DNA from: Chlorobiota bacterium
GTDB lineage: Bacteria; Bacteroidota; Ignavibacteria; Ignavibacteriales; Ignavibacteriaceae
Length of the DNA: 7,014 nucleotides
Reading direction: 5' to 3'
Assembly: GCA_008363265.1 (NCBI GenBank)
Contig: RHKR01000167.1
Location: 1 to 7,014, forward strand
Positions 1 to 5,746 of this stretch are shown here, piece by piece. Position 1 is the stretch's first letter. Each line of letters begins with the position of its first letter. A program made the translations under genes and the position numbers. The notes under the pieces were generated by a model, which saw nothing but the letters and a program-made list of their open reading frames with translations, searched no databases and had not been told where the DNA came from.

Positions 1-459
1 AGTGATCGAAATGTTACTTGTAACTGTGGCGGAAAAAGGGACCAAACCAAGGAAGTTAGCGAACAGGATAAAGAAAAACGCGGTCAGAAGATATGGTACA
101 AACTTTTCATATCCCCCTCCTATACTTGGTTTTGCAATTTCGTCCCTCACGAACAGGATCAGTATCTCTATCGCTCCTGTAAGGCGGTTCGGAATGTTAG
201 TCTTCTTGTACCTGTTTGCCGTTCTGATAAGAAGGATCGCGAGCAGAATGGCTGCAAGCCACATGAAGAAAATATGCCTGGTAATGACAACATGATAGTC
301 GCCAATATAAAAATCGGGCAGGTATATCTTACCGAACGGCGTAAAGTCAAGATAATTGCCATCCATAATGTGATGGAGTATCTTGTTACTTATACTCTCG
401 TTTTCGCTGTGTGCTTTATTGAGTGTGTCAGCTATTGCTTTTGTAGTATCACTGTACAT
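1..459 (-). CDS. atpB: F0F1 ATP synthase subunit a (AtpB), N-terminal part, cut by the left window edge
   Basis: This is the first 153 codons of the membrane subunit a of ATP synthase, which forms the proton half-channels next to the c-ring in the inner membrane. The frame stays open to base 1. The N-terminus is a soluble stretch with HHIMDG at residues 29-34. A membrane helix follows at about 62-80, then the family-typical FVRDEIAKPSIG at 103-114, and a second helix at about 119-140 ending in NFLGLVP. The catalytic arginine helix lies beyond the window. The ATG at 459-457 overlaps the stop codon of the upstream membrane-protein gene by 11 bp, so translation is probably coupled; there is no good ribosome binding site. 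The long N-terminal extension before the first helix is usual for Bacteroidota-type AtpB. Identity is inferred from motifs and from the AtpZ gene two positions upstream. Confidence 0.93.
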   Translation of the reverse strand, partial: MYSDTTKAIADTLNKAHSENESISNKILHHIMDGNYLDFTPFGKIYLPDFYIGDYHVVITRHIFFMWLAAILLAILLIRTANRYKKTNIPNRLTGAIEILILFVRDEIAKPSIGGGYEKFVPYLLTAFFFILFANFLGLVPFSATVTSNISIT

Positions 460-850
460 TGTTCGAGTGCGTCTTCTTGTCTGATTTCACTAAATAGATC
501 AGTTGCAGGGTCAGGTACAAAAAATAAAAAATAAAGACTGTAAGTATATAATATTTTTCGCTAAAATTCAAGACATAAAGGGAAAATATTATGAGTACAG
601 CCAGAAATCCCATGGTAAGGGTCATTGCCCCCAACACTGTTATCATGAAGTTCTTATCGTCTTTATTGGCCGCGTAGCGTATTGCTCCCACCCCCGCAAT
701 ACAGATGATCACCCCCGGGAACGGCCCCCAGAAAAACTCCCTGACGGGGAAGTGCTCCGCCGGAAATATATACAAACCCACCAGTCCGGTAAGCAGAAAG
801 ACTGCGATCATCACCCCCGATATAGGTAAAATTCTACTCTTTTGTTCCAT
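449..850 (-). CDS. Four-helix integral membrane protein in the AtpI position of the ATP synthase cluster
   Basis: This 133-residue protein is almost entirely hydrophobic, with four predicted membrane segments at about residues 7-29, 43-60, 68-93 and 99-121. It has a short charged N-terminus (MEQKSR) and a hydrophilic tail (KSDKKTHSNNVQ). I recognise no catalytic motif. Position between atpZ and atpB, size and four-helix topology match the AtpI (subunit i, 'gene 1') slot of bacterial atp operons, where AtpI helps assemble the c-ring. The sequence is not clearly AtpI-like, so the functional name is withheld. The ATG at 850-848 lies inside the end of atpZ (17-bp overlap) with a purine-rich AAGAAG just before it, and its stop overlaps the atpB start. 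It is very likely co-translated with both neighbours. Confidence 0.8.
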   Translation of the reverse strand: MEQKSRILPISGVMIAVFLLTGLVGLYIFPAEHFPVREFFWGPFPGVIICIAGVGAIRYAANKDDKNFMITVLGAMTLTMGFLAVLIIFSLYVLNFSEKYYILTVFIFYFLYLTLQLIYLVKSDKKTHSNNVQ

Positions 851-1085
851 TCTTCTTTGCGTTTCTTCTTTCCAGATCCATCACTGTCTTTATAAAATTG
901 TAGATACCGATAGCCACTCCCCCCACAGCGCATATCCACAGCCAATATCCGGTTTCATATTTCTGATCAAGCCACTGCCCCAGGAATACCATACCGACGA
1001 TTGTGACGGCCAGTTGTATTCCGAGTCCCATGTAGGGACCTACCGCTTTCAGACTCTCGGCGATGCTGTCTTCAGGCTTTGTCAT
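834..1085 (-). CDS. atpZ: AtpZ/AtpI family F0F1-ATPase accessory subunit
   Basis: This 83-residue inner-membrane protein has two predicted helices, about residues 16-36 and 46-67. Family signatures are visible: GQWLDQ at 36-41 (the GxxLD element after helix 1), a glycine-rich second helix with GGVAIGIYN at 55-63, and a charged, lysine-rich tail. AtpZ-type proteins are encoded at the head of atp operons and are thought to act with AtpI in c-ring assembly or in magnesium/calcium supply to the synthase; that role is family knowledge. I chose the ATG at 1085-1083. A longer reading from a TTG at 1157 would add 24 unlikely, basic residues lying entirely within the upstream bactofilin gene. The chosen start overlaps the bactofilin stop by 14 bp, and the 3' end overlaps the next gene by 17 bp, suggesting translational coupling on both sides. 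Confidence 0.88.
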   Translation of the reverse strand: MTKPEDSIAESLKAVGPYMGLGIQLAVTIVGMVFLGQWLDQKYETGYWLWICAVGGVAIGIYNFIKTVMDLERRNAKKNGTKE

Positions 1086-1332
1086 TGTCTGTATCCAAAC
1101 CACTTTCCTGCGGGGTTGGTTCCTCTTCAGCGACAGGTTTTTCGGCACCGTCTTCAACCCGGCCTTTGTAGACCCCGCCTTCCTCGATCACGAGACTCTT
1201 GCTCTTTATGTCACCAACCAGCTCCCCGTCAAAACGCATGTCACATTCCCCCTCAACCTCACCCCTGATGATCACATCCGATGAGATAACAGTTATTGGT
1301 CTGTACATCTTTTTTGCAAATTTCAGTTTCAT
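1072..1332 (-). CDS. Short bactofilin (polymer-forming cytoskeletal protein)
   Basis: Bactofilins form right-handed beta-helices that polymerise head to head into nucleotide-free filaments, often under the inner membrane, where they position cell-wall enzymes. This 86-residue protein begins with a basic segment (MKLKFAKKMYRP). It then shows the bactofilin core start, ITVISSDVIIRGEVEGE, followed by MRFDGELVGDIKSKSLVIEEGGVYKGRV in the usual alternating hydrophobic/glycine pattern (residues about 13-58). The core is only about 45-50 residues, against roughly 100 in typical members. The last 28 residues are acidic and low complexity (EEEPTP). The ATG at 1332 follows the previous stop by 5 bases; a GTG immediately before it is an alternative start. 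The gene lies directly after a single-pass membrane gene and overlaps atpZ. Family assignment is fairly secure; ability to polymerise is uncertain. Confidence 0.85.
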   Translation of the reverse strand: MKLKFAKKMYRPITVISSDVIIRGEVEGECDMRFDGELVGDIKSKSLVIEEGGVYKGRVEDGAEKPVAEEEPTPQESGLDTDNDKA

Positions 1333-1337
1333 CACTC

Positions 1338-1751
1338 TTATTTTTTAACCTGTTTTTTCTTTCCCGTTTTTTTTACTGCTTCTTTCATGGCCGTGGTGTC
1401 TTTCTTTTGTATCACCGAAGTGTCAACAACCGTCAGAAGGAACTTCATTCTGTCATTTTCCTTCCTGATCTTGCCGAGTTCAGTGGCGAGAAGTGTCACC
1501 CTCTTGTTCAGATTGTTGATTGTTGCCCTGTCTTCCCCGGAAAGTTCCGCCTTCACATCCACCAGGGCGTTTGCCGGGGTGAACCTGAATATCAGGAATG
1601 AGATCAGAAGTGCCGCCGCCAGCAACATACTGAAATAAAGCACCCCCTTCCTGAATCCGATCACAGTCACCGGTACGTCCGAATGATTGTCTGCCGGAAG
1701 GAGAAGAAGCCTGAACTTGATCTTCTGAAGTTTCGCCTTGATATTCTCCAT
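1338..1751 (-). CDS. Single-pass membrane protein with periplasmic coiled coil, like an M23 peptidase N-terminus without the peptidase domain
   Basis: This 137-residue protein has a basic cytoplasmic N-terminus (MENIKAKLQKIKFRLLLLP), one membrane helix at about residues 37-57, and a predicted coiled coil at about 74-108 containing INNLNKRVTLLATEL and KIRKEND. A lysine-rich tail follows (KKTGKKKQVKK, 127-137). The N-terminal layout, 'KFRLLLLPAD' then a short linker and a helix, followed by a coiled coil, resembles the non-catalytic N-terminus of membrane-anchored M23 (LytM) endopeptidases encoded beside bactofilins in several phyla. There is no peptidase domain and no room for one: the bactofilin ATG follows the stop by 5 bases. 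The ATG at 1751 follows the yrdC-type stop by one base. An FtsL/DivIC-like protein is an alternative reading. Resemblance is by eye only, so function is unassigned. Confidence 0.8.
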   Translation of the reverse strand: MENIKAKLQKIKFRLLLLPADNHSDVPVTVIGFRKGVLYFSMLLAAALLISFLIFRFTPANALVDVKAELSGEDRATINNLNKRVTLLATELGKIRKENDRMKFLLTVVDTSVIQKKDTTAMKEAVKKTGKKKQVKK

Positions 1752-1752
1752 G

Positions 1753-2385
1753 TTACCTGTTGTTATACTTTAGAAGTATTTCGTCGATCGATATCATCCC
1801 CTGCCTCAGAAGCTTTGGCTCATCCCCCGTCAGGTCGATTACTGTGGATGCGATATTAAGGGGTGGTTTCGAGGAGTAGAATATTGCGTCAAGTTCGCCG
1901 CTGAACTCCTGGGAGATCAGACTGTAGTCGTTGAGAGGTGGTTCTTCGCTCCTGTTCACGCTGGTTGAGACCAGTGGCATGTTAAGTTCGGTCAACAGTT
2001 TCCTGCAGAATCCATGGTTCGGCACCCTGAAGGCTGAGTTCTCCTCTCCGGTGATGTCACGGTAATAAGAGTTCAGCTTCAAAACTATCGATACGGGATT
2101 CGGCCAGAGAGAGAGAAGGAGATCTGCATGCGATTCATCCCTGAGTTCGACATATTTCAACACCATTTCAAGATCGGAGGCAAGCAATATGAATTTCTTG
2201 CCAAGACTCCGCCTCTTCATCGCGGTGATCTTTGCAAGTGCATCCTCATTGAAGGGATTTGCTCCAAAACCATAAATGGTATCGGTGGGATAGACGAATA
2301 CACCACCCTCGAAGTACAACTTCGAAGCGGTGTGAATCGCCTTCTTCAGCTCTTCATCGATATTTATTTTTACTGTTTTCTTCAT
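1753..2385 (-). CDS. L-threonylcarbamoyladenylate synthase (YrdC/Sua5/TsaC family)
   Basis: This 210-residue cytoplasmic enzyme belongs to the YrdC fold. The family joins L-threonine, bicarbonate and ATP into threonylcarbamoyl-AMP, the donor for t6A37 on ANN-decoding tRNAs. Visible signatures are YPTDTIYGFG (residues 32-41), the MKRRS lysine/arginine pair (56-60), FRVPNH around R120, VSTSVNRS (139-146, the SxN element) and ASTVIDL (179-185). Length matches the single-domain TsaC/YwlC type, without the Sua5 C-terminal extension. Two conserved spots deviate: the usual KxRPxxKP reads KRRSLGKKF, and WPGP reads WPNP. The ATG overlaps the preceding glycosyltransferase stop as ATGA (4 bp). Its presence in an envelope-gene run is probably operonic convenience. 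The family is clear; the exact in vivo role could also be a YciO-like paralogue. Confidence 0.9.
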   Translation of the reverse strand: MKKTVKINIDEELKKAIHTASKLYFEGGVFVYPTDTIYGFGANPFNEDALAKITAMKRRSLGKKFILLASDLEMVLKYVELRDESHADLLLSLWPNPVSIVLKLNSYYRDITGEENSAFRVPNHGFCRKLLTELNMPLVSTSVNRSEEPPLNDYSLISQEFSGELDAIFYSSKPPLNIASTVIDLTGDEPKLLRQGMISIDEILLKYNNR

Positions 2386-3401
2386 TTTCTCTTCATTATT
2401 TCAATGATCATGTTCACCACCTCATAAGGGTGGATACCCGTTCCGCACTCAAAACTTCCGTTCGGACATTTTTTATGACCATGCACACCGCAGGGTTTGC
2501 AATCCGCCCCTTTCGATAGATAAAAACTCTCATCTGAATAACCGTGGAAACCGAATTCCGGTACCGTGGAGCAATAGATAGTAAGCACAGGAACCCGCGC
2601 AGCCATTGCGAAGTGCGTCGGGGCACTGTCATTGGTGACGACGAGCGAAACGTGGCGCATCAGTTCTATGGTTTCAATAATCGAAAAAATTCCACAAGTA
2701 TTTACCACCCTGTCACCTGCTATTCTTACTATTTCCTCACCCATCTCCTTTTCAGTCTGGCTTCCTGATATCACCACCCTGTAACCCGAAGCAGTCAGCG
2801 AAGAGGCAACTTCTGCATACGATTTCAGGGGATAACGCTTGGTTTCCCACACACTCCCGGGGGAGATCAATATCAAAGGGGCGTCCACCCCGATAGCGCG
2901 GATGAAATCATCCACTTTTGCCTTCTGCCGGGGAGTTGTTACCACTTCCGGCATTATTTTCCAACTCTCTCCTTCATATCCGCCGAGCAGGTTAAGGTTT
3001 CTCTTTACCTCATGGTCTCTGTGCACATAGGCCACTCGCCTGTCATAAAGAAAAGCCATGGATGCTGTATCGAATCCGGTCGATTCTCCGGCTGATATCA
3101 GATTCACCAGCATTGTAGTACGGAACGACCTGTGGAGAGAGAACACTTTCCCATACTCCTGCTCTTTCAACCGCGAGGCAAACCGCAGCATCCCGCCTAC
3201 ACCTTTATGCTCCCCTCTCTTCTCGAGTGGATGCACCACCGACACACCCGGCGAGTGGGAGAATATCTCTTGTGACACCGGCGAACAGACAACATCGATC
3301 GCATGCCCGGGATGCAACCGCCTTACCTCCTGAATGAAAGGAAGGGCAAGAACTGAATCCCCGGGAAATGCCGTTTGGATTACCAGTATACGGCCGGCCA
3401 C
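2382..3401 (-). CDS. Glycosyltransferase family 9, heptosyltransferase-like (WaaF/RfaF type)
   Basis: This GT-B fold transferase of about 339 residues probably adds a heptose or related sugar to the LPS/LOS inner core at the cytoplasmic face of the inner membrane. The N-terminal acceptor domain opens with RILVIQTAFPGDSVLALPF (from residue 4), where the aspartate of PGD matches the family's catalytic acid. The C-terminal nucleotide-sugar domain shows SPGSVWETKRYP (180-191), VISGSQTEKE (210-219) and VVTNDSAPTHFA (255-266). A cysteine cluster lies near the end (C301, C304, C312, C319, with HGHKKCPNG). I chose the GTG at 3401, two bases after the acyltransferase stop and behind GGAAG. A TTG at 3407 overlapping that stop, or a GTG at 3437, is also possible. 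It ends in an ATGA overlap with the next gene. The sugar donor cannot be decided from sequence alone. Confidence 0.88.
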   Translation of the reverse strand: MAGRILVIQTAFPGDSVLALPFIQEVRRLHPGHAIDVVCSPVSQEIFSHSPGVSVVHPLEKRGEHKGVGGMLRFASRLKEQEYGKVFSLHRSFRTTMLVNLISAGESTGFDTASMAFLYDRRVAYVHRDHEVKRNLNLLGGYEGESWKIMPEVVTTPRQKAKVDDFIRAIGVDAPLILISPGSVWETKRYPLKSYAEVASSLTASGYRVVISGSQTEKEMGEEIVRIAGDRVVNTCGIFSIIETIELMRHVSLVVTNDSAPTHFAMAARVPVLTIYCSTVPEFGFHGYSDESFYLSKGADCKPCGVHGHKKCPNGSFECGTGIHPYEVVNMIIEIMKRK

Positions 3402-3403
3402 AC

Positions 3404-4273
3404 TCAATACTTCCACCGGTTGTGCATCCAAAACCACTGATCCGGGTATTTTCTGATATACTCTTCAAGAAGTGCTGTGTGCCTTCTTGTTACTTCAGCC
3501 ACTTTTTCGGGCATCGATTCCGGAAGGTCATCATATGAAACTTCCCGCGTGATTATCTGAAAAGTATCATCCTCATTCCGTACCATGAAACAGAACAGAA
3601 TGGGAGAACCCGCTCTTAAACCCAGCAGTGCCGTCCCCTCATTCACTGCGGACATCCTGCCGAAGAAAGGAACCCTGAGTCCGTCCTCAGGTCCGCGCTG
3701 ATCGCCAACAACACCAATTATTTCACCGTTTCTTAATGCCTTAAAGAGGGTCATCGCCGCGTTTCCGGTCTTCAGCATTTTGTTTCCCCACTTAGTACGC
3801 GCCGTTTCCATCCAGTCGGTGATGTAACCGTTCCTTTGAGGCTGGGTGAGTGTCGCTATCGGCACACCAATTCTCCGTGCGTAGCCCAGAGCCGCGAGCT
3901 CCCAGTTACCAAAATGTGCTGTAAGAAGTATCAGTCCCTTTCCCCGGGAATGAAGTCTTCTGGCGATGGCAACCGCTTCATCACTGATAAATGGCTCAAT
4001 ATCTGAATATTTCAAGGCCGGTATTGTCATTATTTCGATGAAGGTCTTTGCGCTGCTGATGTAGCACTTTCGGCAGAGGGCTTTTCTCTCACATTCGGTC
4101 ATCTCAGGGAATGCAATGGCAAGGTTCTTCATAACCACGCTCCGGCGGAGTTTCAGCAGGTCATGAAAAATAAATGTGAGAAAGGGCGCAAACCTGTGCG
4201 CCCTTTTAAAACCGGCAAGACAGAATATCTTGCTGAATAGTGAGAATAACGCGTATTCTAAAAGGTTCTGCAA
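3404..4273 (-). CDS. Lysophospholipid/lipid A acyltransferase (LpxL/HtrB family)
   Basis: This 289-residue membrane-associated acyltransferase probably adds a secondary fatty acyl chain to a lipid A precursor, using acyl-ACP at the inner membrane. It has a hydrophobic N-terminal segment (about residues 4-22) and the family element VVMKNLAIAFPEMTE (46-60). The catalytic HX4E motif is HFGNWE (H120, E125). Further elements are VVGDQRGPEDG (188-198), VPFFGR (201-206), GTALLGLRAGSPIL (213-226) and the C-terminal PDQWFWMHNRWK. The first possible start is a TTG at 4273; no in-frame ATG or GTG lies between it and the upstream in-frame stop, and the N-terminus from it fits the family. No Shine-Dalgarno is visible and a hairpin ends one base before this codon. 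It heads the eight-gene run, with the glycosyltransferase starting at its stop codon. Substrate could instead be another glycolipid. Confidence 0.9.
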   Translation of the reverse strand: MQNLLEYALFSLFSKIFCLAGFKRAHRFAPFLTFIFHDLLKLRRSVVMKNLAIAFPEMTECERKALCRKCYISSAKTFIEIMTIPALKYSDIEPFISDEAVAIARRLHSRGKGLILLTAHFGNWELAALGYARRIGVPIATLTQPQRNGYITDWMETARTKWGNKMLKTGNAAMTLFKALRNGEIIGVVGDQRGPEDGLRVPFFGRMSAVNEGTALLGLRAGSPILFCFMVRNEDDTFQIITREVSYDDLPESMPEKVAEVTRRHTALLEEYIRKYPDQWFWMHNRWKY

Positions 4274-4274
4274 A

Positions 4275-4306
4275 ATTACATGTTCGTTAAAAATTGAACA
4301 TGCAAT
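4275..4306 (-). promoter_or_regulatory. Inverted repeat/hairpin immediately before the acyltransferase start
   Basis: Arms of 11 bases, ATTACATGTTC (4275-4285) and GAACATGCAAT (4296-4306), are separated by a 10-base loop. Read as minus-strand RNA the single mismatch becomes a G-U wobble, so the full arms can pair. The hairpin fills most of the 42-bp gap between the GWxTD gene stop and the TTG start at 4273. It is followed by a short T run only, so it would be a weak terminator. It could equally be a protein-binding dyad or a translational control hairpin. The structure is seen; the function is inference. Confidence 0.45.
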
Positions 4307-4315
4307 ATAACCATT

Positions 4316-5671
4316 TTAAAGCGTCTTTATCCTTGTTGGCCAGTTGTCGTCACGAAGTTCGCCGCGCTTGGTCGAGTGAAGCAACTTGTAGTCACCAAAT
4401 CCTGAAATGTCGCCGAACACAAACTCGACTCCTCCTTCGATGTCATCATAATTCCAAACTTCATATGGTTTGGTATCAAGCTGCGACGGGAACCGGTTGA
4501 TCTCGCTGGGGCGACCGTAAACAATGTGAACCCGACCGCGGTCAGTCTGCCAGCCTTTACGCTGGAATGCAGAGTAAGCCTGGTTCGCGTAGTCGATACG
4601 GCGATAGTACTCCCTTTTGAATTCATTCACGGCAGTTGACGGTTCGGAGTCGCGGTTACGCCAGAATGTGAAAAGATAGTTTCTTTTCTGGTCGAGGGTT
4701 TTCATTTCGTCCCATTGTTTCTCCTCGACCTTTGACGCGATATACTTCGCCTGAGAGTAAGCTTCTTCAATTTCCTCTTCACTCATGATCGCGAACTCGG
4801 AGGAAAGAAATTCGTTGTCTGAATATTTTGCAGCAACTGTGTCGACAACATTCGAGTTGAAAACGAAGATTTTTTTCGTCGACATCGCGATCTCGTTCGA
4901 AAGTGAATCGAACAGCGCGAGCGTCAGATTGTAAGTACCGGTCGGAAGTTTTGAAATATTAACAGTATTCGCTTCAACTATTGAAGAATTTTTTCGCGGA
5001 ATGTAACGGCGTTTGCGGCTTACTTCCTCATTCCTGTCATTTGTAAGTACACGCTCAAGTATCAGGAACTCCGGGTCATCCTCTTTGTTGAGGTTATAAA
5101 GTTCTATATAGTAGAAGACCACAGGAAGATTCTCGCCGAAGACGGTTGATACATTCGGCACCACTTCGAAAGTGTTTTTGAAAAATGTGGAGGAATCGTT
5201 GTCAGATTTTTCAATCTTTGTTGCCACTTCTATATCACTGAGTCCGAATTTCGTTTTGCCCGGATCAGTTATCTTGATGTTGAATTTTGCCGTGTCAACA
5301 CGGTCTTCCATTTCCAGGTCTTTAACCGCAAATGCAAATTTGTATTCACCGAATTTTAACCGGAAGCGAAGAACTCCGGTTAGATTGTTTTTAACAGAGT
5401 CAAAAACGGGAGATGCAAAATTGTATTCCCGCTTGAAATATGGCTGTGAAGTTGATATATCTTCTAAAAAAATGCCTATCGCCCCTCTGATCACCGAACG
5501 TGAATCGATGGTGACGGAATGAAAAGCGTTTTGATAAAAGCTGTAATAAACTTCTATGATTCCCGAAGTATCGTCACCCGCAAACCGGGCATAATCGAGA
5601 TCGAAAAGGGGTTTCTTCTGTGCAAACAGAGACAGACTTACAAACAGAACCAGGATGAACGTCTTTCTCAC
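4316..5671 (-). CDS. Exported GWxTD-domain protein of unknown function
   Basis: This 451-residue protein begins with a signal peptide (MRKTFILVLFVSLSLFAQ, cleavage likely after residue 18; no lipobox cysteine). A long beta-rich region with Ig-like or macroglobulin-like character follows (about 20-275), then an acidic helical stretch (about 290-370), and the signature GWQTDRGRVHIVYGRPSEI at 373-391 with YEVWNYDD (403-410) and FVFGD (417-421). This C-terminal module is the GWxTD domain, found in Bacteroidota, Ignavibacteria and Acidobacteria, with no established function. I chose the GTG at 5671: a strong GGAGAG (5683-5678) lies six bases upstream, and the product starts as a clean signal peptide. 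A longer TTG start at 5698 would put nine odd residues in front. It lies just after a strong terminator and 42 bp before the envelope operon. Location is probably periplasm or outer surface. Confidence 0.9.
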   Translation of the reverse strand: MRKTFILVLFVSLSLFAQKKPLFDLDYARFAGDDTSGIIEVYYSFYQNAFHSVTIDSRSVIRGAIGIFLEDISTSQPYFKREYNFASPVFDSVKNNLTGVLRFRLKFGEYKFAFAVKDLEMEDRVDTAKFNIKITDPGKTKFGLSDIEVATKIEKSDNDSSTFFKNTFEVVPNVSTVFGENLPVVFYYIELYNLNKEDDPEFLILERVLTNDRNEEVSRKRRYIPRKNSSIVEANTVNISKLPTGTYNLTLALFDSLSNEIAMSTKKIFVFNSNVVDTVAAKYSDNEFLSSEFAIMSEEEIEEAYSQAKYIASKVEEKQWDEMKTLDQKRNYLFTFWRNRDSEPSTAVNEFKREYYRRIDYANQAYSAFQRKGWQTDRGRVHIVYGRPSEINRFPSQLDTKPYEVWNYDDIEGGVEFVFGDISGFGDYKLLHSTKRGELRDDNWPTRIKTL

Positions 5672-5696
5672 CGGTATCTCTCCATTATAATCGAAC

Positions 5697-5728
5697 AAAA
5701 AAAAGGCGTCCGCGTTACACGGACGCCT
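5697..5728 (-). terminator. Rho-independent terminator after the PorV-like gene
   Basis: On the minus strand the stem AGGCGTCCG (5728-5720) pairs perfectly with CGGACGCCT (5712-5704). The two innermost loop positions can add a G-C and a G-U pair. The stem runs straight into eight T residues (5704-5697). It starts 18 bases after the PorV-like stop codon and ends 13 bases before the Shine-Dalgarno of the next co-directional gene. This is a canonical intrinsic terminator seen directly in the sequence. How completely it terminates is not known. Confidence 0.92.
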
Positions 5729-5746
5729 CTGACAATCGTGACTTTA

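Noticed and set aside
1086..1157. Longer AtpZ start at a TTG (1157).
   Set aside because: The extra 24 residues lie wholly inside the bactofilin gene, have no family resemblance, and the ATG at 1085 gives a normal-length AtpZ.
705..1268. Plus-strand open frame of 187 codons.
   Set aside because: It is antisense to the AtpI-position gene, atpZ and the bactofilin, with proline/histidine/cysteine-rich composition typical of a shadow frame.
1338..1751. The anchor gene as a pseudogene of an M23 peptidase.
   Set aside because: The frame is intact, the stop is followed within 5 bases by the bactofilin start, and no remnant HxxxD or HxH peptidase sequence is seen nearby.
4271..4278. TAATTTTG on the minus strand, matching the Bacteroides -7 pattern TAnnTTTG.
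   Set aside because: It overlaps the only plausible acyltransferase start codon, and no TTG sits at the expected upstream spacing; the nearest is about 24 bases away.
5684..5689. A TATAAT on the minus strand just before the GWxTD gene, as a -10 box.
   Set aside because: It touches the Shine-Dalgarno, so a transcript starting about seven bases downstream would lose that site. The matching -35 position falls in the terminator stem and does not resemble TTGACA. It is also part of a palindromic AT stretch and is probably chance.
5672..5698. TTG start at 5698 for the GWxTD protein.
   Set aside because: It falls at the T run of the terminator, lacks a ribosome binding site and adds nine residues ahead of the signal peptide; the GTG at 5671 has GGAGAG at six-base spacing.
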